Shown here: positions 1-8,532 of the stretch, piece after piece
How the letters are laid out: the number at the start of each line of letters is the position of its first letter
How positions within the stretch are numbered: the stretch's first letter is position 1
Origin: Planctomycetaceae bacterium
Lineage (GTDB): Bacteria > Planctomycetota > Planctomycetia > Planctomycetales > Planctomycetaceae
Direction of reading: 5' to 3'
Assembly (NCBI GenBank): GCA_018699955.1
Contig: JABISG010000062.1
Location: 60,171-124,170, forward strand
DNA length: 64,000 bases
The notes under the pieces: generated by a model
Databases searched by the model: none
What the model was told of the DNA's origin: nothing
What the model saw: only the letters and a program-made list of their open reading frames with translations
Translations under genes and position numbers: made by a program

Positions 1-161
1 ATTCGACGCGGGTGAGACGAGGCTCCGTCAAAACCCGGTTGTGGGCGAACTCTGCACTTAGAAACAAGGGGTGCTGTGAGTCAACAGAGGGTTTTGACAG
101 AACTTCACAAGAGACGAGAGGGCAGGGCGTGGTGGTTGAAATGGGTGAGGAAGTTTAACTG
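1..161. other. Left-edge segment, no gene called
   Basis: One plus-strand frame is open from base 3 to a TAA at 156-158. Its translation does not look like a recognisable protein, so it is only a weak candidate for the 3' end of an upstream gene. A permease partner of the following ABC ATPase would be expected upstream, outside the window. The segment holds a perfect 10-bp inverted repeat, GTCAAAACCC at 27-36 and GGGTTTTGAC at 89-98. Confidence 0.3.
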
Positions 162-857
162 ATGATCGAAATTCAGGATCTGACCAAGACGCATTACCGT
201 GGCGAGACGGAGGTTCGCGCGCTGCGCGGCGTGACGTGTCGTATTCCCAAAGGGTCGTTCACGTTCATCTTTGGTCCGTCCGGCAGCGGGAAGAGTACGC
301 TGCTGTATCTGATGGGGGCGCTCGATAACCCGACATCGGGAGCGGTCAGCGTCAACGGGAGAAATCTGGCGGAGCTTTCCGCGCGAGACCGCGATGAATA
401 TCGCCGAGGGGACGTCGGCTTTGTTTTTCAGAGCTTCAATCTGCTCAAGAATCTCGATGCTGTTGGCAATGTGTTGGTGCCGTTTATGCCGAAGGGCATT
501 TCGCCGGACATGCGGCAGCGGGCGGTTGAGTTGCTGAAACACGTTGGATTGGGCAATCGGCTCGACCATCGGCCGAACCAGTTATCCGGCGGCGAACAAC
601 AGCGGGTCGCCATCGCGCGTGCTCTGCTGAAGAATCCTGCTCTGGTGTTGGCAGACGAACCAACCGGTGAACTCGACAGCGAAACCGGAGCCGAAGTGTT
701 TGGGTACTTACGGCGTCTGCACGTCGAACAGCAGACGACAGTGGTTGTCGTCAGCCACGACGACCGCTATGTGACCGATGGCGACCGCGTGCTGGAATTG
801 CAGGACGGGCAACTTCGAAACGGTGAAGCTGGCGGCACTGAACGCAACGAAGATTAA
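162..857 (+). CDS. ABC transporter ATP-binding protein (LolD/MacB type)
   Basis: This is a cytoplasmic ATPase that would power an ABC transporter. Its 231 residues are the usual length for the LolD/MacB/FtsE-like subfamily that works with MacB-type permeases in lipoprotein release or export. Visible motifs are Walker A GPSGSGKST (38-46), a Q-loop glutamine near 90, the signature LSGGEQQRVAIARAL from 141, and Walker B LVLADE (161-166) followed by PTGELD and an H-loop SHDD. No permease lies downstream; the next gene is a crotonase. The partner is therefore presumably upstream of the window. The ATG overlaps a TGA at 160-162, but no convincing gene ends there. Family assignment is secure; the substrate cannot be read. 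Confidence 0.93.
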   Translation: MIEIQDLTKTHYRGETEVRALRGVTCRIPKGSFTFIFGPSGSGKSTLLYLMGALDNPTSGAVSVNGRNLAELSARDRDEYRRGDVGFVFQSFNLLKNLDAVGNVLVPFMPKGISPDMRQRAVELLKHVGLGNRLDHRPNQLSGGEQQRVAIARALLKNPALVLADEPTGELDSETGAEVFGYLRRLHVEQQTTVVVVSHDDRYVTDGDRVLELQDGQLRNGEAGGTERNED

Positions 858-877
858 TCTGTGAATGGAGTATTTCA

Positions 878-1648
878 ATGACGATGGAAGTCGAACTTCG
901 TTTCGAGGGTGAATTGGCGCGGGTTCGTTTTGTGGGCAAGAAAGGGGTGCAGATGTTTTCTGCCGATGCCCGAGTGCGGTTGGCCAATGTGCTTGCGGAG
1001 TTGGAGCAGGCAGTCGATTGCCGTGTTGTGGTCTTCGAGGCAGAGGGGCGGACCTTCATTGCGGGGGCCGACATCAAGGAACTGGAACAACTGGACTATA
1101 GGTCGGGGTTGGCGATTGCTCGGGCCGGGCAACGGCTGATGCAGCGAATCACAAATCTGAATGCGATAACGGTCGCCGCGGTTCATGCCGCCTGTGCGGG
1201 TGGTGGCTGTGAATTGGCGCTCGCCTGCGACTTGCGGCTGGCAGCAGAAAGCACGGTCATCGGACTACCGGAAGTCAAGTTGGGCCTCATTCCCGGATGG
1301 GGAGGAACAGCGCGGGCGGTGCGACTGTTCGGTTCGGCCGTCGCCAGGAGAATGATACTGAGTGGCGAGTTATTCAATGCGACCGATGCCGCCCGTCTTG
1401 GTATCGTCGATTCGGTTACTGCAGACGCGGAGTTTCGCGAGGCCATTGATCGACGCCTCGAACAATTACTCGTCGGCGGTCCGAAGGCGGTGGCGGCTGC
1501 CAAGCGATTGATCGCCGATTTTGAAGGTGGCGACATCGATTTGCAGCTCGAAGCCGAAGCCGAGGCATTTGCCCGGTGCTGCGATGCCGAAGAATCGACC
1601 GAGGGAACGACGGCGTTTTTGGAAAAGCGGCCCCCAAAATGGAATTGA
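878..1648 (+). CDS. Enoyl-CoA hydratase/isomerase family protein
   Basis: This 256-residue crotonase-fold enzyme probably hydrates a trans-2-enoyl-CoA. The first oxyanion-hole segment is AGADIKELE (62-70). The second is the glycine run before CELALACDLR. Both glutamates used by classical hydratases are present, E112 (in GGGCELA) and E132 (in GLPEVKLG). Their spacing of 20 matches the classical Glu144/Glu164 pair. PGWGGT follows at 139-144. It starts 20 bp after the ABC ATPase on the same strand, so co-transcription is possible, although no functional link is evident. An isomerase or other crotonase reaction cannot be excluded from sequence alone, but the glutamate pair favours a hydratase. 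Confidence 0.93.
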   Translation: MTMEVELRFEGELARVRFVGKKGVQMFSADARVRLANVLAELEQAVDCRVVVFEAEGRTFIAGADIKELEQLDYRSGLAIARAGQRLMQRITNLNAITVAAVHAACAGGGCELALACDLRLAAESTVIGLPEVKLGLIPGWGGTARAVRLFGSAVARRMILSGELFNATDAARLGIVDSVTADAEFREAIDRRLEQLLVGGPKAVAAAKRLIADFEGGDIDLQLEAEAEAFARCCDAEESTEGTTAFLEKRPPKWN

Positions 1649-1678
1649 GTTGGCGCGGCGGAATCCAACGCGTTTCAA

Positions 1679-3427
1679 TCACATCCGGTCGTCGGTCGTA
1701 GACAATTCCTCTGCCACTGTGCTCTGCAGAAGTTGGCGGCCGAAATCGATGTCGGGCACGAGACAGGGGTGCTTGTACTGTTCGAGGCTGCCGCCCAGTT
1801 TCTGTTGCCGTTTTCTCGCAAAATTGTGCCAGGTTTCCGGTGGCAATGCGACCCATCGAATTGTTCCCAACCGCCCCGACTGTCGTTTCTCACGATACTC
1901 GCAGTTCAACTCTTGAAGCTGTTCATCGACAAGCTGTGCAAGTGTCTCACCGCCTGTCGGCAGCCAGTCGTAGTGCGGTTCTGCCAAGAGTTGATAATTG
2001 GGCGGATCGCCCCAGGCGGGTGCCAATGTGAAATCGCCGACGGTCATGTGCAGGCGTTCGATGCTGCTGCGCACTGCCATCACAACCTGCGATTCCGAAA
2101 CCTTTTCTCCGGTCACGCTGGCGATGTGCGCTCCCTTGTGCAGGAATTCCAGCATCGGAGTGGTGTTATAGAAACCAACACAGCGAACAACATCACAAAT
2201 GTCGTACCGGTACAAACCCGACGAGGTCGTCAGCAGGATGAAGTAGTTTCGTCCCTCCTCGAGTTCATGCGCTTCGAGTACCGTTGGGTTGTTTGATTCG
2301 TGTTCCTCTTCCGGAATGAATTCAAAATAGTGAGTTGCGACATCGAGGACTCCTGCCGGGCAATTGTCCCACAGTGGAATCGTCATCCGGCCCTCACTGG
2401 CGGAAAGGCCGTGGTCGCGAATCGGCACATCGCCGTAAAATCGTTTGAGGGCATGCAAGTAGGCTCCCGCGCTGCCGCAACTCCAAACCGCCAGCACGGC
2501 GAGATTCGGCCAATAGTCTATGGGATACAGCGCGCCCTCGCGTTCGACAATCTGTTCGAGTTCGCGTGCGCGTGTTGGGTTCCTACGATGTATTCGTCGG
2601 CGCAGTTGCCGCCGCACATCGCGCGGGATATCAAATTCATTCGACAACGTGCCGTCGGCAATGTCTCGAATGATCGAATCACGCTCCATGTCGCCCAGCT
2701 TTGCCAGGTGCGAGAGTGTTGCCGGATTGGCCGTGGTGATCAGAGCAACGTCGCGGTCGGCGATGGCCAGTCGTAGTGACGCGTAGTTCTTTGATGTCGG
2801 ATCGGAGATTTTGGCGACCGTACCAGGGACGGTGTACATCGTGCGGACGATTGGCTTTTGGATGGCCACCACAAGGCCGCTGATATTGCCGCAGGGAGTT
2901 CCACCTTCGGTGCGAAAGCGGTCGTAGTCGCTGGTGAACTGCACAATCTTACGGCTGTTGATCGAGGGGTGGTCATCAAGAACGTGTATTCCCCATGACT
3001 GCGAACCCGCGCGGTAGTCCTTCAGAAAGCGGGCGGTGATCGGAATGAATTTCGATTCCGACGTCGTGCCGCTGCTCAACGAGAACATCAGCAGCCGTTG
3101 ATTCGCGCCCAGCAATGCACCAAAGTCGCCTTGTTTCAGTCGCTCGATGTATGGGCGGAATCCTTCGTAGTCGGCGACCGGCAGGTGCTTGCGAAAGTGG
3201 GCCACCGTCTGCACTTCGTCGAGCCGATGCTCGCGGCTGAAGCGACTGCCTGCGTTCAGCGCTAGCAATTCGTCGAGCACTGCGCGCTGGCTGGTGCGGC
3301 AATCGCGGGTAGCACGCAGGAACTTGCGCGCCTGACGGCGAACGCTCGCCCGTGGAATTGCCCCCACAAATGCTCGAAGCCGATACAGTATCCGCAGCGG
3401 TTCTGCCACTAGTTCCGTCCGCCCCAT
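1679..3427 (-). CDS. GH3 auxin-responsive promoter family protein (acyl-adenylating enzyme)
   Basis: This is a 582-residue member of the GH3 family, acyl-adenylate-forming enzymes that in plants conjugate jasmonate or auxin to amino acids. Bacterial members have unknown substrates. The ATP-binding motif SLSSGTTSESKFIPIT (116-131) is clear. Further on are LSASEGRMTIPL, the YRYDICDVVR segment and the TGEKVSE segment expected of the family. The length fits full-size plant GH3 proteins. It ends 31 bp from the convergent crotonase gene. The ATG has only a weak purine-rich GGAAAGA upstream. The family call is secure; what acid it activates and what amine it joins cannot be told. Confidence 0.9.
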   Translation of the reverse strand: MGRTELVAEPLRILYRLRAFVGAIPRASVRRQARKFLRATRDCRTSQRAVLDELLALNAGSRFSREHRLDEVQTVAHFRKHLPVADYEGFRPYIERLKQGDFGALLGANQRLLMFSLSSGTTSESKFIPITARFLKDYRAGSQSWGIHVLDDHPSINSRKIVQFTSDYDRFRTEGGTPCGNISGLVVAIQKPIVRTMYTVPGTVAKISDPTSKNYASLRLAIADRDVALITTANPATLSHLAKLGDMERDSIIRDIADGTLSNEFDIPRDVRRQLRRRIHRRNPTRARELEQIVEREGALYPIDYWPNLAVLAVWSCGSAGAYLHALKRFYGDVPIRDHGLSASEGRMTIPLWDNCPAGVLDVATHYFEFIPEEEHESNNPTVLEAHELEEGRNYFILLTTSSGLYRYDICDVVRCVGFYNTTPMLEFLHKGAHIASVTGEKVSESQVVMAVRSSIERLHMTVGDFTLAPAWGDPPNYQLLAEPHYDWLPTGGETLAQLVDEQLQELNCEYREKRQSGRLGTIRWVALPPETWHNFARKRQQKLGGSLEQYKHPCLVPDIDFGRQLLQSTVAEELSTTDDRM

Positions 3428-3834
3428 TCAAGTCTTTCCGGCAACGTCATCCATGTCGTTGCAGTTGAATGGGGAGCGGTGTGCTGGAGACGGCAATTGC
3501 GTCGCCCACACAACCGACGGTCGCGCGTGTTCGCTGCCACGTTCAGGCAGTGCGCTCGATGGAGCGGAAATGAACAGTCGCGTCCCTACAACTGCACAGT
3601 TTTCTGCGCGCCAAGATGTCAGAGTTTCGCAGCAGCCGTGCTGCACGAGGAGGGTTGCGAAAGCGCAACACCCTTACCGATCAACAAAGGAACCTTCGAT
3701 CCGGCCGTTCCTCAAAGAACACCCAGACTCGAATGAAGACCTGACTGGTCACAAAGCGACCGTGCGATGCTGGAAAGACGTTGCGATCCGTGCCACGACA
3801 GTCCCACACCGACACACTTTGTGCCGCCAATCCT
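3428..3834. other. Intergenic, nothing recognised
   Basis: About 400 bases lie between the start of the GH3 gene and the end of the small basic protein gene. Frames of 85-131 codons exist here, but their translations are compositionally odd and resemble no known family. It presumably carries the GH3 promoter. No structured RNA was recognised. Confidence 0.4.
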
Positions 3835-4062
3835 TCATTCCTCTTTAGCTGTATCGTCCTCGTCGCCCTCTTCCTTCGTCTTCTTCTTCTTCTTCTTGCC
3901 GGTAGCCGCTTTGAGGACTCGGACTTTCGGCAATCCGAACGGGCTTTGCCCATCTACCCAGCGGTCATCTTTTTCCAGCGTATCAATACGCTCAGCTCGC
4001 TTCAGCACATTGCGGGACCGTGCCAAACGGCCTTTGCGACGTAAGGTCTTGTCAATAGTCAC
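3835..4062 (-). CDS. PVC-superphylum small basic protein
   Basis: This 75-residue, highly basic protein starts [10 protein letters not shown] after the initiator. It contains [13 protein letters not shown] and [10 protein letters not shown], and ends in a KKKKKK run followed by an acidic tail. The pattern matches, from memory, the 'Chlamydia/Verrucomicrobia/Planctomycete small basic protein' (TIGR04137), reported as a near-universal PVC signature protein with nucleic-acid-binding properties. The frame is open 50 codons further upstream to an ATG at 4212. The GTG at 4062 was chosen because a GGAG lies 9 bases before it and the family begins there. It has no operon partner. The role is unproven; a housekeeping nucleic-acid-binding function is the family hypothesis. 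Confidence 0.85.
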   Translation of the reverse strand: MTIDKTLRRKGRLARSRNVLKRAERIDTLEKDDRWVDGQSPFGLPKVRVLKAATGKKKKKKTKEEGDEDDTAKEE

Positions 4063-4341
4063 GTTCTGAGACTCCACATAACTCAATATGACATCTGACA
4101 CGGCAGTTTTGCCACTCGAGATGTCTACACAACTTCCGGCATCAATGGCCAATCCTAACAGCCGACCATCAACGGACTTGCCAATCGTAAGAGCCGGACG
4201 CCGCGAATGCAACTGCAGAACGCAGGAATTGACCTGCCCGAAAGAACGAAATGTTGTCAGCCTGCAGTGGCTGCCGGAGGAAATACTCTCCTGAAACCAG
4301 ATTTCGCCGTTTCAGATCACGCACTCTACCAAAGTTGGCGG

Positions 4342-5454
4342 TCACTCGCTTGCTGGGGCATCCCAAGCCGCATCGATTCCGGTCAGGTAGTCGAGTGCTT
4401 CGTGGAGTTCTCGCACCTCAGCCCCGCGTTCGCGACCGTCCCGGTCACAGCGGGCAAGCAATACTAAGTCGTCAAAATCATCCGATCGGCGCAATGAGCG
4501 GGGCATGCGGCCGGTTTTCAGGTATTCTGTCGCCGCCGACAGGTTTTCGATGAGAAACCGAGTTCGCTCGGTGACCAGGTTGCCCAGCAGTCGCATCAAC
4601 GCCGGAACCGGGGCGCGTCGATCGACGGCCAATCCGGCATCGTGCAACAGGCACGCAAGGAGAAACTCTTCGTCGTAGGGCCGCTCTTCCAGCCCCAGCT
4701 CGAATGTCTGCAGGCTGTGATACAAGGCATCCCCTTCTGGATGCTTCTCCGGATCGAGTTGGATCTGTTCCAATCTCGCCAACAGAATCTCCAGCGACGC
4801 AAACGCATCAGGATGATACTCGTGCTCTGTCTCTTCGTCCTGCTGCGAGATATCGTCCCAATCCTGCCGCTCGCTGGCCGTTTGCTCCACCATTTGCCGT
4901 AAGTCACTCAAACCGTAACGATCATTCTTGATTTGGCCGGGAGTCACATCGGCTTCAGCGACATCACAACGGTTAACAACGATTTCGCACGGGAAGCCGT
5001 GGTTGAGTGTGATCAACTCCCGGCCCGATTCGCCGTTGGAATCAATAGTGGCGACACGCGTGCGAAAGCCGGCATCGCTCAGCGTTGCCGCAACGTCATT
5101 AGCCGATGGCCCTTTCACATCCAGTGTGAGGGTGGCACCGGCGATCACCGAACCGTCGATTGCACTCCCCGAAATATGCGGATCGTATTCTGAAAGCACC
5201 GTCATCAACTCCAGGGCGGCCGCGCGCATTGCGGCCAGCGATGCCGCCTGATGCTCGGCGGCGAACAATCCCGAGAGCGCGTAAAGCTGCGTCTGAATCT
5301 CCGCCGCGCTTGGCATGTCGCTTGCATTAATCTTGCGGCGCGACAGCCAACGCGCCGCCCGCTTGCGGGCCGCTGCGTAATCGGATTCCTTACCCCGCAG
5401 CATCAGCCGCGCGGCTTCCATCGCAATCGAATTGCGAAGTTTCTGCCGTGACAT
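4342..5454 (-). CDS. Nucleotidyltransferase-like plus HD-like domain protein
   Basis: The protein has 370 residues if begun at MSRQKLRNSIAMEAARLML; the frame extends 33 codons further to 5553. The N-terminal 55 residues (AARKRAARWL, then MPSAAEIQTQL) and the following alpha/beta segment (roughly 60-190) resemble a family of nucleotidyltransferase-like proteins that I recall only loosely. The C-terminal part contains YHSLQTFELG and LLHDAGLAV, like an HD phosphohydrolase, then ARCDRDGRERGAEVRELHEA. The downstream metal-binding histidines expected in active HD domains are not apparent; the segment reads LIENLSAATEY. It may therefore be a degenerate hydrolase. No strong ribosome-binding site precedes either start. 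Domain calls are by recollection of motifs. Confidence 0.65.
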   Translation of the reverse strand: MSRQKLRNSIAMEAARLMLRGKESDYAAARKRAARWLSRRKINASDMPSAAEIQTQLYALSGLFAAEHQAASLAAMRAAALELMTVLSEYDPHISGSAIDGSVIAGATLTLDVKGPSANDVAATLSDAGFRTRVATIDSNGESGRELITLNHGFPCEIVVNRCDVAEADVTPGQIKNDRYGLSDLRQMVEQTASERQDWDDISQQDEETEHEYHPDAFASLEILLARLEQIQLDPEKHPEGDALYHSLQTFELGLEERPYDEEFLLACLLHDAGLAVDRRAPVPALMRLLGNLVTERTRFLIENLSAATEYLKTGRMPRSLRRSDDFDDLVLLARCDRDGRERGAEVRELHEALDYLTGIDAAWDAPASE

Positions 5455-5703
5455 ATTGAAAGTCGGCGCTCGACGCACCGGTGTGAAGTGAGGTGATTCC
5501 TTTACCCGCCGAATTCTACGCCAAAGGCAAGGACAGGGAAACCAGTTGTGCAATGGTGCTCAAGCCGTTTGAGCGCAGCGAACCAGACAAATTAACAACA
5601 ATCGCTTGCGGTTTAGCGGAATTTCAGGGTGCGAATGACCGCGAAACCCCAAGCGACGGCATGACGCAATACCCGGTCTCGCCGTTCTCGACTCTCAACA
5701 ATA

Positions 5704-6606
5704 TCACCAAATGTCGGCGGCCGCCACGCGTCGCGCCGCGGCGATTTCGCCTTCCTTGGGACGGCACTCCAGGCCGACGTAATAGCGATACCCCAAGTCG
5801 AAAGCTTCTTTCAGCACGCGGTTGTAATGCACTTCGCCAGTCCCCGGTTCGTTACGGCCGGGGTGATCGGCCAGTTGCAGATAACCGAGCCGCTTCGATT
5901 GGAAACCTTCCCGCATTCGGCCGCAGAGATCTCCCTCGGTAATTTGCATGTGGTACAAATCCCAGTTGATCTTCACGTGCGATGAATCAACTTCATCGCA
6001 AATGCGAATTGCCGGTGGGCTGCCGTACAGGCAGTGCCCCTTATGGTCGACGCGAATATTCATCGGTTCGAGGATCAGAATCACATCGTTGTCTTCGGCA
6101 ATCGGGGCGGCCAGTTTCAGGCCGGCGACGACGTTGGCGTGTAGTTGTTCCTGTGAAACGCCTTTGACATCGTTGCCTGCCACGACGGTCATCATCTTGC
6201 AATTCAGTTTCTTCGCCGCCTTGCAGCCGGCCTTGATGTCTTCGATGAACTTCTTGTGGTTCTTGGTCTCGTTCAAACCGGGAGTGAAGCCCCATGCGGT
6301 AAACTGTGCGATGGCGAGATCGAGATCTTTGCTCAACGCGGCCACCGCGTCGATGTCCTGTCGCTGCCACGGCCAGAATTCAACCGCCGGAAAACCGAGA
6401 GCGGCAGCCCGTTGCATTCGTTCGAGAAACGGAAGCTTGGACCACCACATTTCGATATTAACCGCAAACTTTGTGTGCGGCGTTTTGCCGATGTTGGAAA
6501 GATCCGTTTCCGCATCCTCACCAGCATATGCGCCGGCCGAGATTGCCGAAAATCCGGCGGCCGCACTCGATGCCCCCAGAAATACTCTGCGGTTAATTGA
6601 TGACAT
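5704..6606 (-). CDS. Tat-exported hydroxypyruvate isomerase-like TIM-barrel protein
   Basis: This 300-residue sugar isomerase/epimerase-family (AP endonuclease 2-like) TIM barrel is preceded by a twin-arginine signal, INRRVFLGASSAAAGF. It is therefore probably folded in the cytoplasm and exported. Family motifs include FWPWQRQDIDAV, LEPMN, INWDLYHMQ, LADHPGRNEPGTGE and GLECRP. They supply the glutamate, aspartate and histidine metal ligands of hydroxypyruvate isomerase relatives. The start at 6606 has AGAAGGA 8 bases upstream; an ATG 66 bases earlier lacks such a site and would bury the signal. It follows the DUF1080 gene on the same strand by about 70 bp, so the two are probably co-transcribed. 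Substrate unknown. Confidence 0.88.
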   Translation of the reverse strand: MSSINRRVFLGASSAAAGFSAISAGAYAGEDAETDLSNIGKTPHTKFAVNIEMWWSKLPFLERMQRAAALGFPAVEFWPWQRQDIDAVAALSKDLDLAIAQFTAWGFTPGLNETKNHKKFIEDIKAGCKAAKKLNCKMMTVVAGNDVKGVSQEQLHANVVAGLKLAAPIAEDNDVILILEPMNIRVDHKGHCLYGSPPAIRICDEVDSSHVKINWDLYHMQITEGDLCGRMREGFQSKRLGYLQLADHPGRNEPGTGEVHYNRVLKEAFDLGYRYYVGLECRPKEGEIAAARRVAAADIW

Positions 6607-6676
6607 GTCGCTATTCCTTCTGATCGGTAATGACGGTTGAGCGGCGGGGCAACTCTTCGTGTGCGCCATCAAACTA

Positions 6677-7465
6677 TTATGGCAGTTTGATCGGCCGAAT
6701 CTTCAAATTCCGATACGCCACCGGGCCGTGATCACCTTGCAGCATAATTGGACCGGTTGCTTTTTCGTCGCCGAACGCGGCCGCCCGTGTTGGGCCGGTG
6801 ACTTCAACGTTCTGGTGAATCAGTACGCCGTTGTGAACCACCTTGATAAACCGCCCGTTCTCAATCTTCTTGCCGGCTTTGTCGAAACGGGGAGCGCGGA
6901 AAACGACATCGAACGTCTGCCATTCACCCGGTGCTTTGCTGACATTCACTTTGGGGGCGTGTCCTTCAAACCCTTTGCCTTTGGCCCACCGCTGATAAAT
7001 GCCGCCGCAATCGCTGTATTTCGGTTTCTTCACGCCGAAGCTGTCGAGTACCTGGATTTCATATCGGCCCTGAAAGTAGATGCCGGAATTGGAGCCACGG
7101 GGAACGACAAACTCGATATGCGCTTCGACGTCGGCGTGCTGGTGTTTCGTGAAGAGATTGGACGTGCGGCCCGCATCCCCGTTGACCAGCACGCCTTTGC
7201 CGGGGTGGATCGAAAACTTTTTGGCATCTGACTCATCGACGGGGACACGGCCGGCAACCGTCCAGTTGCCGGTCTTATCGTCCGACTGCGACTTCCATCC
7301 GTCGAGGTCCTCGCCGTTAAACAGAACGCTCCATCGGGCCTGATCCGACTTCTCACCGGCAGTCGCCGTGTGGTTTACCGATGTGGAACCGAACGCCAAC
7401 CATCCGGCCAACAGGCAAAAAAGAGTCCTTCGTCCAATCGCGGGATACAAACGAATAGAGATCAT
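6677..7465 (-). CDS. DUF1080 family exported protein (3-keto-disaccharide hydrolase fold)
   Basis: This 262-residue secreted protein has an N-terminal signal of about 36 residues ending near TATAG. A single DUF1080 (concanavalin/LamG-like jelly roll) domain follows. Recognisable elements are LFNGEDLDGWK, SNSGIYFQGRYEIQVLDS, CGGIYQ and the long C-terminal strand region ending YRNLKIRPIKL. The family is abundant in planctomycetes. Some members are annotated as 3-keto-disaccharide hydrolases; carbohydrate binding or cleavage is likely but not shown here. It is the first gene of a pair with the hydroxypyruvate-isomerase-like gene downstream, a combination consistent with sugar processing outside the cytoplasm. 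Confidence 0.88.
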   Translation of the reverse strand: MISIRLYPAIGRRTLFCLLAGWLAFGSTSVNHTATAGEKSDQARWSVLFNGEDLDGWKSQSDDKTGNWTVAGRVPVDESDAKKFSIHPGKGVLVNGDAGRTSNLFTKHQHADVEAHIEFVVPRGSNSGIYFQGRYEIQVLDSFGVKKPKYSDCGGIYQRWAKGKGFEGHAPKVNVSKAPGEWQTFDVVFRAPRFDKAGKKIENGRFIKVVHNGVLIHQNVEVTGPTRAAAFGDEKATGPIMLQGDHGPVAYRNLKIRPIKLP

Positions 7466-7785
7466 CGTGGAGTTTCCGTTTCCAAATGAAGGTTGTGACC
7501 TGCTAAAAAAAGAATCGGCTTCAACACAGACTTGCGTTTGCGCAAAAACCTGCCTTCGCCATGAGACTCGCTGGAACTGACAACTGCCATCTCAACAAAT
7601 AACACAGTGCTTCGTCAAGTTTCGTCGGCATGTTGGCGAGTTCCCACTCGGTAAACAGCCGGGGAAACAGTTGGTGTCCGGCCGGCGCCATCGGGTGTTA
7701 CAATGTGCACACCACAACGCGCAGCAATTTCCGTCGGCTTGAACTTGACGTCGGCGGCCCAACGACGTAGTTTCCTTCCTGCAGC
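7466..7785. other. Intergenic between DUF1080 gene and tRNA-Val
   Basis: About 320 bases between divergent transcripts. They presumably contain the promoter of the DUF1080 operon on the minus strand and that of the tRNA on the plus strand. No clear -10/-35 pair could be fixed, and no coding frame here is convincing. Confidence 0.4.
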
Positions 7786-7860
7786 GGTCGATTAGCTCAG
7801 CCCGGTTAGAGCGCCACGTTGACATCGTGGAAGTCACTGGTTCAAATCCAGTATCGACCA
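7786..7860 (+). tRNA. tRNA-Val (anticodon GAC)
   Basis: The 75-nt cloverleaf is complete. The acceptor GGTCGAT (7786-7792) pairs with ATCGACC (7853-7859), with discriminator A at 7860. The anticodon stem CCACG/CGTGG encloses TTGACAT, anticodon GAC at 7821-7823. The T arm is CTGG-TTCAAAT-CCAG. CCA is not encoded. It stands alone, with no other tRNA in the window. Confidence 0.97.
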
Positions 7861-7876
7861 CTCTGGGCATTGCCCG

Positions 7877-7915
7877 AACCCCCTGAATCACAGTGTTTCA
7901 GGGGGTTTTCGTTTT
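7877..7915 (+). terminator. Rho-independent terminator after tRNA-Val
   Basis: A perfect 11-bp stem, AACCCCCTGAA (7877-7887) with TTCAGGGGGTT (7897-7907), encloses a 9-nt loop. It runs into TTTTCGTTTT. It sits 16 bp behind the tRNA and fits a terminator for it. Confidence 0.88.
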
Positions 7916-8124
7916 CAGCGACTGCGTTGCGGGGCTGTCCGCGTATTCTGCGAATTACCGCATCGCGCGTTCGCAGTGGCCATCGTTCGTCTGCCGGCAA
8001 TGCTCGTAAGCCAGGTCTTGTGAGTTGCTGATCGATGCACAGGCGACACGCATTGGGAATTGCCCGCCCGAATTCTACCGGGTTTCCCTCTTTCGGGGTG
8101 AGAATGACATTTGGCTGATTCTTG

Positions 8125-8532
8125 CTAAGTGTCTTTCTCGCCATTGCTGTGTTTCAGATTTGCGCGGATTACCTCTTCAAGTCTGGACGGCCGAAACGGC
8201 TTTTCGAGATAGGTGGCACCAAGTACTTCTGCTTTCTGTCGGAGTGTTTCGTCGCCGTGTCCTGTCATCATAATGACGGGGAATTCCCAGCCCATTGCAA
8301 TGAGTTGCTCCAGAAGCACAATCCCGTTGATCTTGGCCATCTGTATGTCGGTGATCAGGCAGGCGGGGCTGGACACGTCATGCCGTTCGAGGAACTCGAT
8401 GAACTCGTGCGCGGATGAGAAGCAGTGCACTGAGATCCCCATCGCCCGAACGACCAGGCTCAAAGCATCTCTGATCGCCGCTTCATCATCCACAATGAAG
8501 ACTGTCGCGTTGCGATGGGGGTCACTGCTCAT
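8125..8532 (-). CDS. Stand-alone response regulator receiver (FixJ/CheY-like)
   Basis: This 135-residue single receiver domain has no output domain. The acidic pair lies in VDDE (D15/D16), the phosphoacceptor is D62 (LITDIQM), the switch threonine T90 (MMTGHGD) and the conserved lysine K111 (LEKPF). The sequence is closest to FixJ/TodT-type receivers. It overlaps the 3' end of the histidine kinase gene by 11 bp, so translation is probably coupled and the kinase is the natural partner. An upstream in-frame ATG at 8562 is possible, but the ATG at 8532 is nearer the domain start. With no effector domain it likely relays phosphate or acts by protein contact. Confidence 0.9.
   Translation of the reverse strand: MSSDPHRNATVFIVDDEAAIRDALSLVVRAMGISVHCFSSAHEFIEFLERHDVSSPACLITDIQMAKINGIVLLEQLIAMGWEFPVIMMTGHGDETLRQKAEVLGATYLEKPFRPSRLEEVIRANLKHSNGEKDT

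Noticed and set aside
3453..3848. A 131-codon plus-strand frame between the GH3 gene and the small basic protein
   Set aside because: The translation is rich in Arg/Cys/Ser without a domain or ribosome-binding site and overlaps the small basic protein gene.
7842..8144. A 100-codon frame on the minus strand
   Set aside because: It overlaps the tRNA-Val 3' end and its terminator, so coding is very unlikely.
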